Shown here: positions 20,527-29,460 of the stretch, in pieces
Numbering within the stretch: position 1 is the stretch's first letter
Layout of the letters: every line of letters starts with the position of its first letter
Assembly: GCF_004359545.1 (NCBI RefSeq)
Contig: NZ_SCWB01000001.1
Span: 62,001-126,000, forward strand
Length of the DNA stretch: 64,000 bases
Direction of reading: 5' to 3'
Origin: Macrococcus lamae
GTDB lineage: Bacteria > Bacillota > Bacilli > Staphylococcales > Staphylococcaceae
The notes under the pieces: generated by a model
The model's input: the letters and a program-made list of their open reading frames with translations, nothing else
Told to the model about the DNA's origin: nothing
The model's database searches: none
Program-made: the position numbers and the translations under genes

Positions 20527-20555
20527 TTGACCACTTATATGAGTTATATTATAAT
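20527..20555 (+). promoter_or_regulatory. Promoter for rpsU
   Basis: -35 TTGACC (20527-20532), exact 17-base spacer, consensus -10 TATAAT (20550-20555). One of the strongest promoters in the window, fitting a ribosomal protein gene. Confidence 0.9.
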
Positions 20556-20622
20556 ACTCTAGTACATAGAAAAATCTATGACTCATTTATGTTCCGTTGA
20601 TATTTGGAGGGAGGGAAATATA

Positions 20623-20799
20623 ATGTCTAAAACAGTCGTTCGTAAAAATGAATCTATTGAAGATGCACTTCGTCGCTTCAAACGTACGGTTTCTAAGAGC
20701 GGTACGATCCAAGAAGTTCGTAAACGTGAATTCTACGAAAAACCAAGTGTGAAACGTAAAAAGAAATCAGAAGCAGCACGTAAACGTAAATTCAAATAG
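20623..20799 (+). CDS. rpsU: Ribosomal protein S21
   Basis: A 58-residue, highly basic 30S protein ([19 protein letters not shown] at the start and [13 protein letters not shown] at the end). The frame extends upstream to 20578, but GGAGGGAGGG precedes ATG 20623 and the family starts there. It has its own strong promoter and a hairpin terminator, so it is a one-gene unit. Confidence 0.98.
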   Translation: MSKTVVRKNESIEDALRRFKRTVSKSGTIQEVRKREFYEKPSVKRKKKSEAARKRKFK

Positions 20800-20831
20800 T
20801 ATTTGAACTCCCTCAAATATTATTGATAGAT

Positions 20832-20860
20832 GACACAGATTAAAGTCTGTGTCTTTTTTT
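20832..20860 (+). terminator. Terminator of rpsU
   Basis: Perfect eight-base stem GACACAGA / TCTGTGTC with a six-base loop and seven T. Confidence 0.9.
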
Positions 20861-20946
20861 ATTTTCTTAAAGTTTTCTTAATTTTTGCGCAAATATTATT
20901 AGTGATGTGCGCGTTAATGTATAATAATAGTAAGGAGGTGGCAAAA

Positions 20947-21579
20947 TTGGCATGGTCTCTATATGATGGAAGTTTATTCGTATTGATGGCTATCATGTTT
21001 ACAGCAGCTGTCTGGCAGTTATTTCAGCCGCGTTTTTCCTGGCCGGGTATACTGATGGTTCTTGCAACCCTGGGTTTTATAATTATTACAGCTGTAAACG
21101 GCGATCTGGAGATGCTTTCTATTATCTTATTTCTGGCGGGAATCATTCTAGTGATTATGGAACTATTCGTCATTGGTCTTGTCTTAGGTATCGTCGGAAT
21201 GATGATGATCGTGTCGAGCTTTCTGCTGATAGGAAATGATATTGAGAAGATGTCAGTGCTGGTTGCCTCGTGTTTGATTATTGCAGTAATAGAATGGGTG
21301 ATCATCGTGAAGTTTTTTGGAAAGAAGGTACCGCTGTTCAACAAAGTGATTTTGACAGATGCTACTTCTAAGGAAGCAGGTTATACCTCTCATGACGACC
21401 GCAGTCATTTAGTCGGGCAGATTGCTGTCACAACTACTCCATTCAGACCTTCAGGCATCATTGCTCTTGGACAGGACAGAATTGATGCGGTGAGTGAAGG
21501 CGGGTTTATCGGTCAGAATAAAGAGGTACGAATTATTTTTGTTGAAGGTACACGAGTCGTCGTAAGAGAAATTTTATAG
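20947..21579 (+). CDS. NfeD-like membrane protein next to floA
   Basis: A 210-residue membrane protein with an N-terminal helix, several more hydrophobic segments up to about residue 120, and a C-terminal OB-like domain (AVTTTPFRPSGIIALGQDRIDA, split by us at the start GKxG-free region). This is the short NfeD type that partners flotillin-like proteins; the protease domain of Bacillus YqeZ is absent. The frame opens at 20830 inside the rpsU terminator, so that start is rejected. TTG 20947 lies eight bases after AAGGAGG (20932-20938). A TATAAT at 20920-20925 is a possible -10. Confidence 0.82.
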   Translation: MAWSLYDGSLFVLMAIMFTAAVWQLFQPRFSWPGILMVLATLGFIIITAVNGDLEMLSIILFLAGIILVIMELFVIGLVLGIVGMMMIVSSFLLIGNDIEKMSVLVASCLIIAVIEWVIIVKFFGKKVPLFNKVILTDATSKEAGYTSHDDRSHLVGQIAVTTTPFRPSGIIALGQDRIDAVSEGGFIGQNKEVRIIFVEGTRVVVREIL

Positions 21580-21595
21580 AGGAGTGAACATGTAG

Positions 21596-22588
21596 ATGGA
21601 ATTGATTGTATTAGGTATTATCGTTGTTGTCGTTCTTGTACTTCTGATGATATTATTCTCTTTTGTTCCTGTTGGATTATGGATTTCTGCTCTGGCAGCT
21701 GGAGTCAAAGTCGGTATCGGAACATTAGTGGGTATGCGTCTCCGCCGGGTATCACCGAGACGTGTCATTGATCCACTGATTAAAGCGCACAAGGCAGGGC
21801 TTCATTTAACTACTAACCAGCTGGAATCTCATTATCTGGCAGGAGGTAACGTCGACCGCGTCGTCGATGCGATTATCGCAGCACAGCGGGCGGACATCAA
21901 CCTGCCATTTGAACGCGGTGCGGCAATTGACCTTGCGGGTCGTGACGTGCTGGAGGCAGTACAGATGTCCGTCAACCCTAAAGTGATTGAGACACCGTTT
22001 ATCGCAGGTGTTGCGATGAATGGTATTGAAGTAAAAGCGAAAGCAAGAATTACAGTACGTGCAAACATTGAACGTCTTGTTGGTGGTGCAGGAGAAGAAA
22101 CCATCGTAGCCCGTGTCGGTGAAGGGATTGTCTCTACTATCGGTTCAAGCAGATCACATACATCAGTGCTTGAAAATCCAGATATGATTTCTCAGACAGT
22201 TCTTGGGAAAGGTCTTGATTCTGGTACTGCATTCGAGATTCTATCGATTGATATCGCGGATGTAGATATCGGCAAAAATATCGGGGCAGATCTTCAGACT
22301 GAGCAGGCGATGGCAGATAAGAACATTGCACAGGCAAAAGCTGAGGAACGTCGTGCGATGGCCGTTGCTCAGGAGCAGGAAATGAAAGCCCGTGTTCAGG
22401 AAATGAGAGCGAAAGTAGTGGAATCAGAAGCTGAAGTACCACTTGCGATGGCGAGAGCCTTGCAGGAAGGTAATATCGGTGTGATGGATTATTATAACTT
22501 GAAAAATATAGAATCTGATACTGGTATGAGAAATGCTATCAATAAAATGACGGACACTAATGACGGTACATCACCTCAAAGAAAGTAA
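21596..22588 (+). CDS. floA: FloA, flotillin-like membrane scaffold protein
   Basis: A 330-residue protein that forms functional membrane microdomains. A hydrophobic N-terminus (residues about 3-28) anchors it, a flotillin/SPFH-type domain follows, and a Glu/Ala-rich helical region ([20 protein letters not shown], about 235-290) carries the heptad repeats typical of flotillins. ATG 21596 lies eight bases after GGAGTGA. It follows an NfeD-like gene, the usual partner, and precedes an unknown membrane protein. Confidence 0.93.
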   Translation: MELIVLGIIVVVVLVLLMILFSFVPVGLWISALAAGVKVGIGTLVGMRLRRVSPRRVIDPLIKAHKAGLHLTTNQLESHYLAGGNVDRVVDAIIAAQRADINLPFERGAAIDLAGRDVLEAVQMSVNPKVIETPFIAGVAMNGIEVKAKARITVRANIERLVGGAGEETIVARVGEGIVSTIGSSRSHTSVLENPDMISQTVLGKGLDSGTAFEILSIDIADVDIGKNIGADLQTEQAMADKNIAQAKAEERRAMAVAQEQEMKARVQEMRAKVVESEAEVPLAMARALQEGNIGVMDYYNLKNIESDTGMRNAINKMTDTNDGTSPQRK

Positions 22589-22598
22589 GGTGATATAA

Positions 22599-23063
22599 AT
22601 GGAAGTCGGTATAATTATATTTATCATCGGTATTATCTTCTCTTTCTTTCAGTCTGTGATTGAGAAAAAGAACAAAGAAGGTAAACCAGCTAAAGCACAA
22701 GCTCCTAAAGTGAAGACGCTTGATGAGCTTAAGAAGGAATATAATAAGCAAACCCATAAAGCCGAACGCAATACAGAACAAATAAATACCGCTAAAAAGT
22801 CAGCAGCAAGCACTGCATCAAAGACTCAAGTAGGAAATGAGCGAAAACGTCCTGAACGAAAAACGCATTCTATCGAAGAGAAGATGGCAGCCATCATGAC
22901 AGATGAACATCTTTCTGAACGGCAGAAGATGCAGCGGATCAACAGCATCACTGAGAATGATCTCACGGAAAATCATGAGCAGCTGCTTGATTTTTCAAAG
23001 CATAATCTTGTTCAAGGAATTGTTCTGTCAGAAGTACTGGCACCCCCAAAAAGCAAAAGATAA
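22599..23063 (+). CDS. Unknown membrane-anchored, highly charged protein
   Basis: A 154-residue protein I cannot assign. The first 20 residues form one membrane helix (MEVGIIIFIIGIIFSFFQS); the rest is strongly charged, Lys/Glu/Gln rich and probably cytoplasmic, with predicted helices. The Shine-Dalgarno AAGGTGAT overlaps the floA stop, so it is part of the NfeD-floA unit; Bacillus has the unassigned yqfB at this place, but similarity to it was not tested. A terminator follows. A role with flotillin is inferred only from position. Confidence 0.75.
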   Translation: MEVGIIIFIIGIIFSFFQSVIEKKNKEGKPAKAQAPKVKTLDELKKEYNKQTHKAERNTEQINTAKKSAASTASKTQVGNERKRPERKTHSIEEKMAAIMTDEHLSERQKMQRINSITENDLTENHEQLLDFSKHNLVQGIVLSEVLAPPKSKR

Positions 23064-23069
23064 ATCACG

Positions 23070-23102
23070 AAGCTATGTCGTTTTTACGGGATAGCTTTTT
23101 TT
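23070..23102 (+). terminator. Terminator of the floA unit
   Basis: Stem AAGCTAT (23070-23076) / ATAGCTT (23091-23097) with an imperfect inner helix, then seven T. Confidence 0.75.
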
Positions 23103-23144
23103 CTGTTTAAAAAAGTCACTAGACCATGTTTTATTCGTATTATT

Positions 23145-23153
23145 TGGTAAAAT
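23145..23153 (+). promoter_or_regulatory. Extended -10 promoter ahead of phoH
   Basis: TG-G-TAAAAT is an extended -10 element. No good -35 is seen at the right distance. It would give a 5' leader of about 115 bases before phoH; nothing else is recognisable in that leader. Confidence 0.45.
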
Positions 23154-23277
23154 AGAAGAGAAGAAGATTTATTGTTCAACAGAACTTGTTGATCACTTAT
23201 GAATAAATTATTGTTAGATGAAACTACGGAGTGACTGTGTTAAATTTAAAGTAAATTGATAATAAGGGAGTTTTTGA

Positions 23278-24222
23278 ATGCCACATAAAATTTCAATAGA
23301 GAATGTTAATGAAGCACAGGCGATTCTTGGAAATGGAGATGAGCACATCACCTACCTTGAAGAAGCTTTCGATGTAGTAATACATACTCGAGGCGGTCAG
23401 GTGACCGTATCGGGAGATGATGAGAATGTCGAGAAAGCGGAAGCCGTTCTTATTAACTTATTAAAGGTCATTCAAAAAGGGATGAACATCTCCTTGAAAG
23501 ATGTTCAATCAGCGGCTCAGATGGCTGAAAAAGGAACTATTAATTATTTAGGTGACCTATACGATGAAGAGATAACGAAAGACGCATACGGAAAGTCGAT
23601 CCGTGCCAAAACCATGGGTCAGCGTCTTTACGTCCATCAGATTAAAAAGAGTGATCTCGTTTTCGGAATCGGCCCTGCCGGCACAGGTAAGACGTTCCTT
23701 GCGGTAGTAATGGCCGCGAAGTCACTGCGAGCTGGGCAGGTGAAACGCATTGTGCTGACACGTCCAGCGGTTGAAGCGGGAGAATCCCTCGGTTTCTTAC
23801 CTGGGGATTTAAAAGAGAAAGTAGATCCTTATTTACGGCCCCTTTATGATGGACTGCATCATGTATTAGGAGCTGAACATACAGCCCGCCTAATTGAACG
23901 TGGTGTCATTGAAGTCGCACCGCTTGCCTATATGCGTGGTAGAACGCTTGAGGATGTTTTTGTCATTCTTGATGAGGCTCAGAATACAACACATGCTCAG
24001 ATGAAGATGTTCCTTACTCGACTCGGCTTCGGCTCAAAGATGGTAATAACTGGTGATAAGACACAGATTGATTTACCTAAAGGTGTCAAGAGCGGATTGA
24101 TTGAAGCAGAAGCACGTCTAAGCCATGTGCCTGGTATCGGAATGCAGACTTTCGAATCAACAGATGTTGTTCGCCACCCGCTCGTAAGCAAAATTATTAA
24201 TGCGTATTCGGAGGATGAGTAA
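23278..24222 (+). CDS. phoH: PhoH-like ATPase
   Basis: A 314-residue protein with an N-terminal KH-like segment and a PhoH ATPase domain: Walker A GPAGTGKT (132-139), RPAVEAGE, Walker [11 protein letters not shown]. Its cellular task is not settled, but it is nearly always next to ybeY, which acts in rRNA maturation and quality control, so a role in RNA metabolism is likely. AAGGGAG precedes the ATG. First gene of phoH-ybeY-dgkA-cdd-era-recO. Confidence 0.94.
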   Translation: MPHKISIENVNEAQAILGNGDEHITYLEEAFDVVIHTRGGQVTVSGDDENVEKAEAVLINLLKVIQKGMNISLKDVQSAAQMAEKGTINYLGDLYDEEITKDAYGKSIRAKTMGQRLYVHQIKKSDLVFGIGPAGTGKTFLAVVMAAKSLRAGQVKRIVLTRPAVEAGESLGFLPGDLKEKVDPYLRPLYDGLHHVLGAEHTARLIERGVIEVAPLAYMRGRTLEDVFVILDEAQNTTHAQMKMFLTRLGFGSKMVITGDKTQIDLPKGVKSGLIEAEARLSHVPGIGMQTFESTDVVRHPLVSKIINAYSEDE

Positions 24223-24683
24223 TGCTGACAGTTGAGTTTATTGATGATGACAAGTATTTAGATTACAACTATTTGCCGCAGATTGAATCGCTTCTTCAGT
24301 TTGCTGCGACTGAAGAAGGTATAGAAGAAGAAGCGGAAGTGGCTGTGTCATTCGTATCAAGTGAGGAAATTAAGTCTATCAATGCAGAATATCGTAATAA
24401 AGACAGTGTAACGGATGTCATCAGCTTTGCTATGGAAGAAGGAGAAGATGACTTTGAAGATCCTTCCATGGTCCGCCTGCTTGGAGATATCATTATTTGC
24501 GTTGAACGTGCACGTGAACAGGCTGATGATTACGGCCATTCATTTGAACGGGAAGTCGGTTTTCTGGCGCTCCATGGTCTTCTGCATTTACTAGGTTATG
24601 ACCATATGACTGAAACAGATGAAAAACAGATGTTCGGACGACAGGACGAAATACTGACTGCTTTTGGATTGACACGAGGCTAG
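24222..24683 (+). CDS. ybeY: YbeY, rRNA maturation endoribonuclease
   Basis: A 153-residue zinc-dependent single-strand endoribonuclease of rRNA processing. The metal motif [11 protein letters not shown] is complete (H3xH5xH pattern), and SFAMEEGE and VTDVISFA are typical. The ATG shares one base with the phoH stop, so the two are translationally coupled. Confidence 0.96.
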   Translation: MLTVEFIDDDKYLDYNYLPQIESLLQFAATEEGIEEEAEVAVSFVSSEEIKSINAEYRNKDSVTDVISFAMEEGEDDFEDPSMVRLLGDIIICVERAREQADDYGHSFEREVGFLALHGLLHLLGYDHMTETDEKQMFGRQDEILTAFGLTRG

Positions 24684-24686
24684 CGG

Positions 24687-25034
24687 ATGAAACGATTCAT
24701 TTATCCGCTGCACGGATTGATCATCTTATTGAAGAAAGATAGAAACTTTATGCTCCATCTTTTTGCTGCGCTATTAGTGGTGCTCATGGGCTTTATCTTC
24801 GGTCTGAAACAAGTAGAATGGCTGTTTATAGTGATAGCTGTCTTTACTGTTTTGTTCATGGAAGTCATTAATACGTCTGTTGAATATGTGGTAGACTTAG
24901 TCACGACAGACTATCATGAGCTGGCGAAACACGCTAAGGATACAGCAAGTTTTGCTGTGGTACTTGCCAGCATGATGAGCGCAATCATCGGTCTTATTAT
25001 TTTTATACCTCATATATTGAGTATGTTCAAATAA
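24687..25034 (+). CDS. dgkA: Undecaprenol/diacylglycerol kinase
   Basis: A 115-residue integral membrane kinase. Three hydrophobic segments are visible (about 28-45, 50-68, 92-112), with the family motif EVINTSVEYVVDLVT between them. Gram-positive members phosphorylate undecaprenol and recycle the cell-wall lipid carrier. It lies three bases after ybeY with only a weak Shine-Dalgarno (GAGG). Confidence 0.93.
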   Translation: MKRFIYPLHGLIILLKKDRNFMLHLFAALLVVLMGFIFGLKQVEWLFIVIAVFTVLFMEVINTSVEYVVDLVTTDYHELAKHAKDTASFAVVLASMMSAIIGLIIFIPHILSMFK

Positions 25035-25047
25035 AGGAGTGACTACA

Positions 25048-25458
25048 ATGGAGTTTAAACAGGAATGGCTGCATGAAGTACTGGAAGCCAGAAGCAAGGC
25101 CTATACGCCATTTTCGAAATTTAATGTTGGAGCTTATCTGGTAACGAAAGACGGCAAAGCTTTTCACGGCTGTAATGTGGAGAATGCAGCATATGGTCCC
25201 ACTATTTGTGCAGAACGGACAGCACTTGTATCTGCTATTGCTCAAGGTTACAAACCAGGGGACTTCGAATTGATTGTAGTGGCAACTGGAGCAGAACAGC
25301 CTTCTTCACCATGCGGCGTCTGCAGACAAGTGATGAAAGAATTATGCGACGACGACATGCCTGTCTTTATGACGAACACAGCCGGCGATGTCATTGAAAG
25401 CACAGTAGAACAACTATTACCCTATGGATTTTCAGGAAAGGACTTAACGAATGACTAA
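25048..25458 (+). CDS. cdd: Cytidine deaminase
   Basis: Deaminates cytidine and deoxycytidine in pyrimidine salvage. The 136 residues carry [17 protein letters not shown] (zinc cysteine and catalytic glutamate) and PCGVCRQ, the tetrameric cytidine deaminase pattern. GTG 25039 is part of the Shine-Dalgarno region; ATG 25048 lies eight bases after AAAGGAG. It overlaps era by eight bases. Confidence 0.95.
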   Translation: MEFKQEWLHEVLEARSKAYTPFSKFNVGAYLVTKDGKAFHGCNVENAAYGPTICAERTALVSAIAQGYKPGDFELIVVATGAEQPSSPCGVCRQVMKELCDDDMPVFMTNTAGDVIESTVEQLLPYGFSGKDLTND

Positions 25459-26353
25459 TGAATTTAAATCAGGCTTTGTCGCTATTATAGGACGGCCGAA
25501 TGTTGGCAAATCAACATTTATGAACCGCGTTTTAGGGCAGAAAGTGGCGATTATGTCAGACAAAGCTCAGACAACACGTAATAAAGTACAGGGTGTACTG
25601 ACCACTGACGAGGCTCAGATTATTTTTATTGATACACCGGGAATTCATAAGCCGAAACATGTGCTCGGTGACTATATGATGAAAGTCGCTAAAAATACAC
25701 TGCGTGAAGTAGATGCGATATTATTTATGATCAACGTCGAAGAAAGTATCGGTCGCGGAGATGAATATATTGTTGAAATGCTTAAGAACACGAAGACTCC
25801 GGTATTTCTTGTATTGAATAAGATTGATCTCGTTCATCCAGACCAGCTGATCACAGAGATTGAAAAATATAAAGACTTATTGCCGTTTGCAGAAATTGTG
25901 CCGATATCAGCACTGCAAGGCAATAATGTTGACCGACTCGTTGAAGTCATCAGCGGCTATCTTCCGGAAGGGCCGATGTATTATCCGAAAGATCAGATTT
26001 CAGATCACCCGGAGCATTTCATCGTGGCAGAATTGATCCGCGAAAAAGTGCTCCATCTGACGAGTCAGGAAATTCCGCACGCGATCGGCGTCAATGTGGA
26101 AAAGATGATGCGTGAGACAGAAGATCGGGTACATATAGAAGCAACAATCTATGTGGAACGTGATTCGCAAAAAGGGATAGTCATCGGCAAGCAGGGAAAA
26201 ATGCTGAAAGAAGTCGGTAAACGTGCACGTCAGGATATCGAGATGCTGCTTGGTTCTAAAGTGTATCTTGAACTCTGGGTAAAAGTACAGAAAGATTGGC
26301 GCAATAAACCGAACTTCATCAGACAGATCGGTTACCGGGAAGACGAGTATTAA
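25451..26353 (+). CDS. era: Era, ribosome-assembly GTPase
   Basis: An essential GTPase that binds the 3' end of 16S rRNA. The 300 residues show GRPNVGKST (14-22), [16 protein letters not shown] and a C-terminal KH domain with [18 protein letters not shown] lies before the ATG inside cdd. Membrane-gene dgkA and cdd precede it, as in Bacillus. Confidence 0.97.
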   Translation: MTNEFKSGFVAIIGRPNVGKSTFMNRVLGQKVAIMSDKAQTTRNKVQGVLTTDEAQIIFIDTPGIHKPKHVLGDYMMKVAKNTLREVDAILFMINVEESIGRGDEYIVEMLKNTKTPVFLVLNKIDLVHPDQLITEIEKYKDLLPFAEIVPISALQGNNVDRLVEVISGYLPEGPMYYPKDQISDHPEHFIVAELIREKVLHLTSQEIPHAIGVNVEKMMRETEDRVHIEATIYVERDSQKGIVIGKQGKMLKEVGKRARQDIEMLLGSKVYLELWVKVQKDWRNKPNFIRQIGYREDEY

Positions 26354-26356
26354 ACA

Positions 26357-27097
26357 ATGTTGAATAAAGTGAACGGTATTGTTATCCGTCGCGTTGAGTA
26401 TGGAGATTCGCATCTGATCGTGACGTTTCTTGCTGAACATGGCAGGAAAATACCGGTCATGGCTAGAAACGCTAAAAAATCGAAGAAATTTGGTTATGCA
26501 CTTGATTTGTTCTATGAGAACCTCTTTATCTTTTCTCAGTTCAAAGGTATGGGAACTCTGAATTCTGTCGATACATTGAACAGTCATTACAATATAAGAA
26601 GTGATATTTTTAAGCTGACTTATGCCCAGTATATCGCTGAACTGATTGATAAGGCGCTGGAGGAAGATGACGAAAGCAAATTTATCTATCGGCTTCTGAA
26701 GTTTGGACTGGACCACATAGCAGAAGGGGCTGATCCGGCAGTAATCGGTATTATTGTCAGCTTGAAATGTATGCCGCTCTATGGCTATCAACCGAACTTT
26801 GACTATTGTCCTGTTGATGATTCTACGGATCGTTCCCAGTTTACAGGCTATTCCATGTCATTGAACGGCGTTATGACAAAACGGGCGATGGCTGAAGATG
26901 AACGGACATTGCCGATGAGCAATAAAAGTCTGTATTTTCTCTATTTGCTGAACAATTTGCCTCTTGATAAATTCAGCTCAGTATCTATTAGCGAAGATGT
27001 CGTAAAAGAGATGGAAAGTCTCATATTTCAGTTATATGATGAATTTATCGGTGTCAGCTTAAAGTCAAGACGCATACTGGAACAGCTGACTCGATAA
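26357..27097 (+). CDS. recO: RecO, DNA repair protein
   Basis: Loads RecA in gap repair, with RecF and RecR. The 246 residues have an N-terminal OB fold (VNGIVIRRVEYGDSHLIVTF) and a helical C-terminal domain. The zinc-site cysteines common in other RecO proteins are reduced: only C157 and one further cysteine near residue 146 are seen. It follows era by three bases and has no clear Shine-Dalgarno, so it is probably translated through coupling. Confidence 0.92.
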   Translation: MLNKVNGIVIRRVEYGDSHLIVTFLAEHGRKIPVMARNAKKSKKFGYALDLFYENLFIFSQFKGMGTLNSVDTLNSHYNIRSDIFKLTYAQYIAELIDKALEEDDESKFIYRLLKFGLDHIAEGADPAVIGIIVSLKCMPLYGYQPNFDYCPVDDSTDRSQFTGYSMSLNGVMTKRAMAEDERTLPMSNKSLYFLYLLNNLPLDKFSSVSISEDVVKEMESLIFQLYDEFIGVSLKSRRILEQLTR

Positions 27098-27129
27098 CAA
27101 GTTAACGGATATAGAGGTATGAAAATAAG

Positions 27130-27168
27130 AATTAAGACCAGATTAGCTCAGCTAATCTGGTCTTAATT
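27130..27168. terminator. Bidirectional terminator between recO and glyQS
   Basis: An 18-base perfect inverted repeat (27130-27147 with 27151-27168) with a three-base loop. Its outer AATTAA arms give a U-rich end on either strand. It separates two converging units. Confidence 0.85.
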
Positions 27169-27170
27169 AG

Positions 27171-28550
27171 TTAAAATTTAATTTTTTCTGATAAGAAGTT
27201 TTTAACTTCTGCAATCGGCATACGGACCTGTTCCATTGTGTCACGGTCACGCACGGTCACCTGATTATCTTCGAGGGAGTCGAAGTCAAAGGTAATACAG
27301 TAAGGTGTTCCGATTTCATCCTGACGGCGGTAACGTTTACCGATGGACTGGCTCTCATCAAAGTCGATATTGAAATTTGCACTCAGTTCTTCAAATACTT
27401 TAAGTGCATCCTGTGACAACTTCTTGCTGAGCGGCAGGATGGCTGCTTTGTATGGCGCAAGAGCTGGGTGGAATCTTAAAACTGTACGTTTGTCATCACC
27501 TTCAAGTGCTTCTTCATCATATGCGTCACATAAAAATGCGAGAGTTACACGGTCAGCACCGAGTGACGGTTCAATAACGTAAGGCACGTACTTTTCATTT
27601 GTTTCCTGGTCATGATAGCTGAAGTCATCACCCGAATGTTCCATATGTTTCTTCAAGTCGAAGTCAGTACGGCTCGCAATACCCCAGAGTTCGCCCCAGC
27701 CGAACGGGAATTTATATTCGATATCAGTTGTCGCATTTGAGTAGTGAGACAGTTCGTCCTCGTCGTGATCACGAAGTCGCATATTTTCTTCATGAACGCC
27801 TAACGTTGTCAGCCAGTTTGCAGCGAATTCCTTCCAGTAGTTCTGCCATTCAATTTCAGTACCCGGCTTACAAAAGAATTCAAGCTCCATCTGTTCGAAT
27901 TCCCGTGTACGGAAAGTGAAGTTACCCGGTGTAATCTCGTTACGGAATGATTTACCAATCTGACCGATACCGAATGGTAATTTCTTGCGCATAGAACGCT
28001 GAACGTTTTTGTAGTTGACGAAGATACCTTGTGCCGTCTCAGGTCGAAGGAATATTTCATTTGTTGAAGATTCAGTTACACCCTGGAATGTTTTGAACAT
28101 CAAGTTGAACTGACGGATATCTGTGTAATCGTGAGCGCCACATTCAGGACAGTCGATGTTTTTCTCATCAATCAATCGTTTCATTTCTTCGAAGCTTAAG
28201 CCGTCAGCTATAAATGTATCGTCTTCCTCCTGCATAACATCTTCAATCAGTTTATCTGCTCTGTGACGAGCCTTACAGTTTTTACAGTCAATCATCGGAT
28301 CATTGAAGTTAGATAAGTGACCGCTTGCTTCCCATGTTTTAGGGTTCATTAAAATCGCTGCATCCAGACCGACGTTATAAAGTGACTGCTGGACGAATTT
28401 CTGCCACCAAGCTTTTTTTACATTATTTTTTAATTCAACACCAAGTGGACCGTAATCCCATGTATTCGCGAGACCGCCGTATATTTCACTTCCTGGAAAA
28501 ACAAATCCACGATGTTTTGCAAGTGATACTACAGTATCCATATTTGTCAT
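27171..28550 (-). CDS. glyQS: Glycyl-tRNA synthetase, one-chain dimeric type
   Basis: Charges tRNA-Gly. The 459 residues form a class II synthetase of the homodimeric type: [17 protein letters not shown] at the N-terminus, motif 2 [21 protein letters not shown], and a C-terminal anticodon-binding domain ([15 protein letters not shown]). Bacillus has the tetrameric glyQ+glyS at the same locus. The gene lies on the opposite strand to its neighbours and is preceded by a T-box leader whose specifier reads GGC. A strong GGAGG lies just before the ATG. Confidence 0.97.
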   Translation of the reverse strand: MTNMDTVVSLAKHRGFVFPGSEIYGGLANTWDYGPLGVELKNNVKKAWWQKFVQQSLYNVGLDAAILMNPKTWEASGHLSNFNDPMIDCKNCKARHRADKLIEDVMQEEDDTFIADGLSFEEMKRLIDEKNIDCPECGAHDYTDIRQFNLMFKTFQGVTESSTNEIFLRPETAQGIFVNYKNVQRSMRKKLPFGIGQIGKSFRNEITPGNFTFRTREFEQMELEFFCKPGTEIEWQNYWKEFAANWLTTLGVHEENMRLRDHDEDELSHYSNATTDIEYKFPFGWGELWGIASRTDFDLKKHMEHSGDDFSYHDQETNEKYVPYVIEPSLGADRVTLAFLCDAYDEEALEGDDKRTVLRFHPALAPYKAAILPLSKKLSQDALKVFEELSANFNIDFDESQSIGKRYRRQDEIGTPYCITFDFDSLEDNQVTVRDRDTMEQVRMPIAEVKNFLSEKIKF

Positions 28551-28580
28551 TTATAGTTCCTCCTTATTAATTAAGCGAAT

Positions 28581-28611
28581 AAAAAAAGTCCCAAGGCATA
28601 TGCCTTGGGAC
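28581..28611 (-). terminator. T-box terminator of glyQS
   Basis: A 12-base perfect stem (GTCCCAAGGCAT / ATGCCTTGGGAC on the plus strand) followed on the minus strand by seven U. In the T-box mechanism it forms when tRNA-Gly is charged and stops transcription before glyQS. Confidence 0.92.
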
Positions 28612-28746
28612 GAGTATATTACCCGCGGTTCCACCCAAATTAGTGTTTCCACTCAACTTTAATATTAATATGTTCAGGCCATTTTGTTGTTAAGCTTTCA
28701 CCGTCCTTAACTCGCTTATATTGAATATAACATGAATTAAAATGAG
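28581..28746 (-). promoter_or_regulatory. T-box riboswitch for glycine tRNA
   Basis: The conserved T-box core is on the minus strand at 28622-28640 (TTTGGGTGGAACCGCGGG). A small stem (AGTG/CACT) precedes it. The distal part of stem I (GTTAAGGACGGTGAAAGC) resembles that of Bacillus glyQS, and the specifier is GGC at 28678-28680. The base of stem I can be formed by 28736-28746 pairing with 28652-28663 (11 pairs, one bulge). Uncharged tRNA-Gly would favour the antiterminator. The upstream border is not certain. Confidence 0.93.
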
Positions 28747-28762
28747 TGACAATCATTTATAA

Positions 28763-28791
28763 TTGTCTAACTTTATTTTAAAGCGTATAAT
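28763..28791 (+). promoter_or_regulatory. Promoter for ccpN
   Basis: -35 TTGTCT (28763-28768), exact 17-base spacer, consensus -10 TATAAT (28786-28791). It starts only 16 bases from the base of the divergent T-box stem I, so the two promoters must share or overlap this region. Confidence 0.85.
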
Positions 28792-28816
28792 ATATTTATC
28801 TAACTATGTCCGAGGG

Positions 28817-29449
28817 GTGTTCGCCATCGAATTGAATCAACGCCAGGAAAAGATTCTGCAAATAGTAAAGAACAACGGCCCCATTACAGGTGAAAAAATA
28901 GCAGAGCGATTGAACTTGACCCGTGCAACGTTAAGACCGGATCTCGCCATTTTAACGATGGCCGGCTATCTGGATGCTAGACCACGAGTCGGTTATTTTT
29001 ATACCGGTAAATCAAGTACCCAGCTCTTGTCAGCATCGATAAGAAAATTTCAAGTCAAAGATTTTCAGTCTATCCCGAGTGTCATCAATGAAGATATATC
29101 TGTCTATGATGCTATTTGTGCCATGTTTCTTGAAGACGTCGGGACATTGTTTGTGATAAATAAAAACAGTGAACTGGTCGGTGTCTGTTCAAGAAAGGAT
29201 CTGCTTAGAGCTTCGATGGGAGGACAGGATATTCATTCTGTGCCAGTGCATATTATCATGAGTCGTATGCCAAATATCTCAGTGGTCACACCGGACGATC
29301 TGCTGATCTATGCTGCTAATCTATTGATTGAAAAACAGATTGATTCGCTTCCTGTCGTCAGGAAAAAAGGGAGCAGCTACGAAGTTACGGGAAGAATTAC
29401 GAAAACAACGATTACACGTGCCTTTGTCGCATTAATTGAAGATGAATAG
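28817..29449 (+). CDS. ccpN: CcpN-type repressor with CBS domains
   Basis: A 210-residue regulator: an N-terminal helix-turn-helix (ITGEKIAERLNLTRATLRPDL) and two CBS domains. Bacillus CcpN represses gluconeogenic genes on glucose and senses nucleotides. The frame opens at 28763, within the -35, so that start is rejected. GTG 28817 aligns with the Bacillus start (Met before xxIELN), but it touches its own GAGGGGTG; that Shine-Dalgarno would better fit 28826, an ATC. TTG 28832 is another choice. Cotranscribed with yqfL, 11 bases away. Confidence 0.85.
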   Translation: MFAIELNQRQEKILQIVKNNGPITGEKIAERLNLTRATLRPDLAILTMAGYLDARPRVGYFYTGKSSTQLLSASIRKFQVKDFQSIPSVINEDISVYDAICAMFLEDVGTLFVINKNSELVGVCSRKDLLRASMGGQDIHSVPVHIIMSRMPNISVVTPDDLLIYAANLLIEKQIDSLPVVRKKGSSYEVTGRITKTTITRAFVALIEDE

Positions 29450-29460
29450 GAGTATGACTC

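Noticed and set aside
20830-20946. N-terminal extension of the NfeD-like protein
   Set aside because: It would start inside the rpsU terminator; a strong AAGGAGG supports TTG 20947.
26000-26791. A 263-codon open frame on the minus strand across era and recO
   Set aside because: It is the antisense shadow of two well-conserved genes, with no ribosome binding site and Phe/His/Cys-rich composition typical of noncoding frames.
28724-28752. Promoter TTGTCA, 17 bases, TATATT on the minus strand as the start of the glyQS transcript
   Set aside because: It lies inside the likely stem I of the T-box, and the resulting transcript would lack the 5' arm. It is kept as an open question in the findings, not annotated as a promoter.
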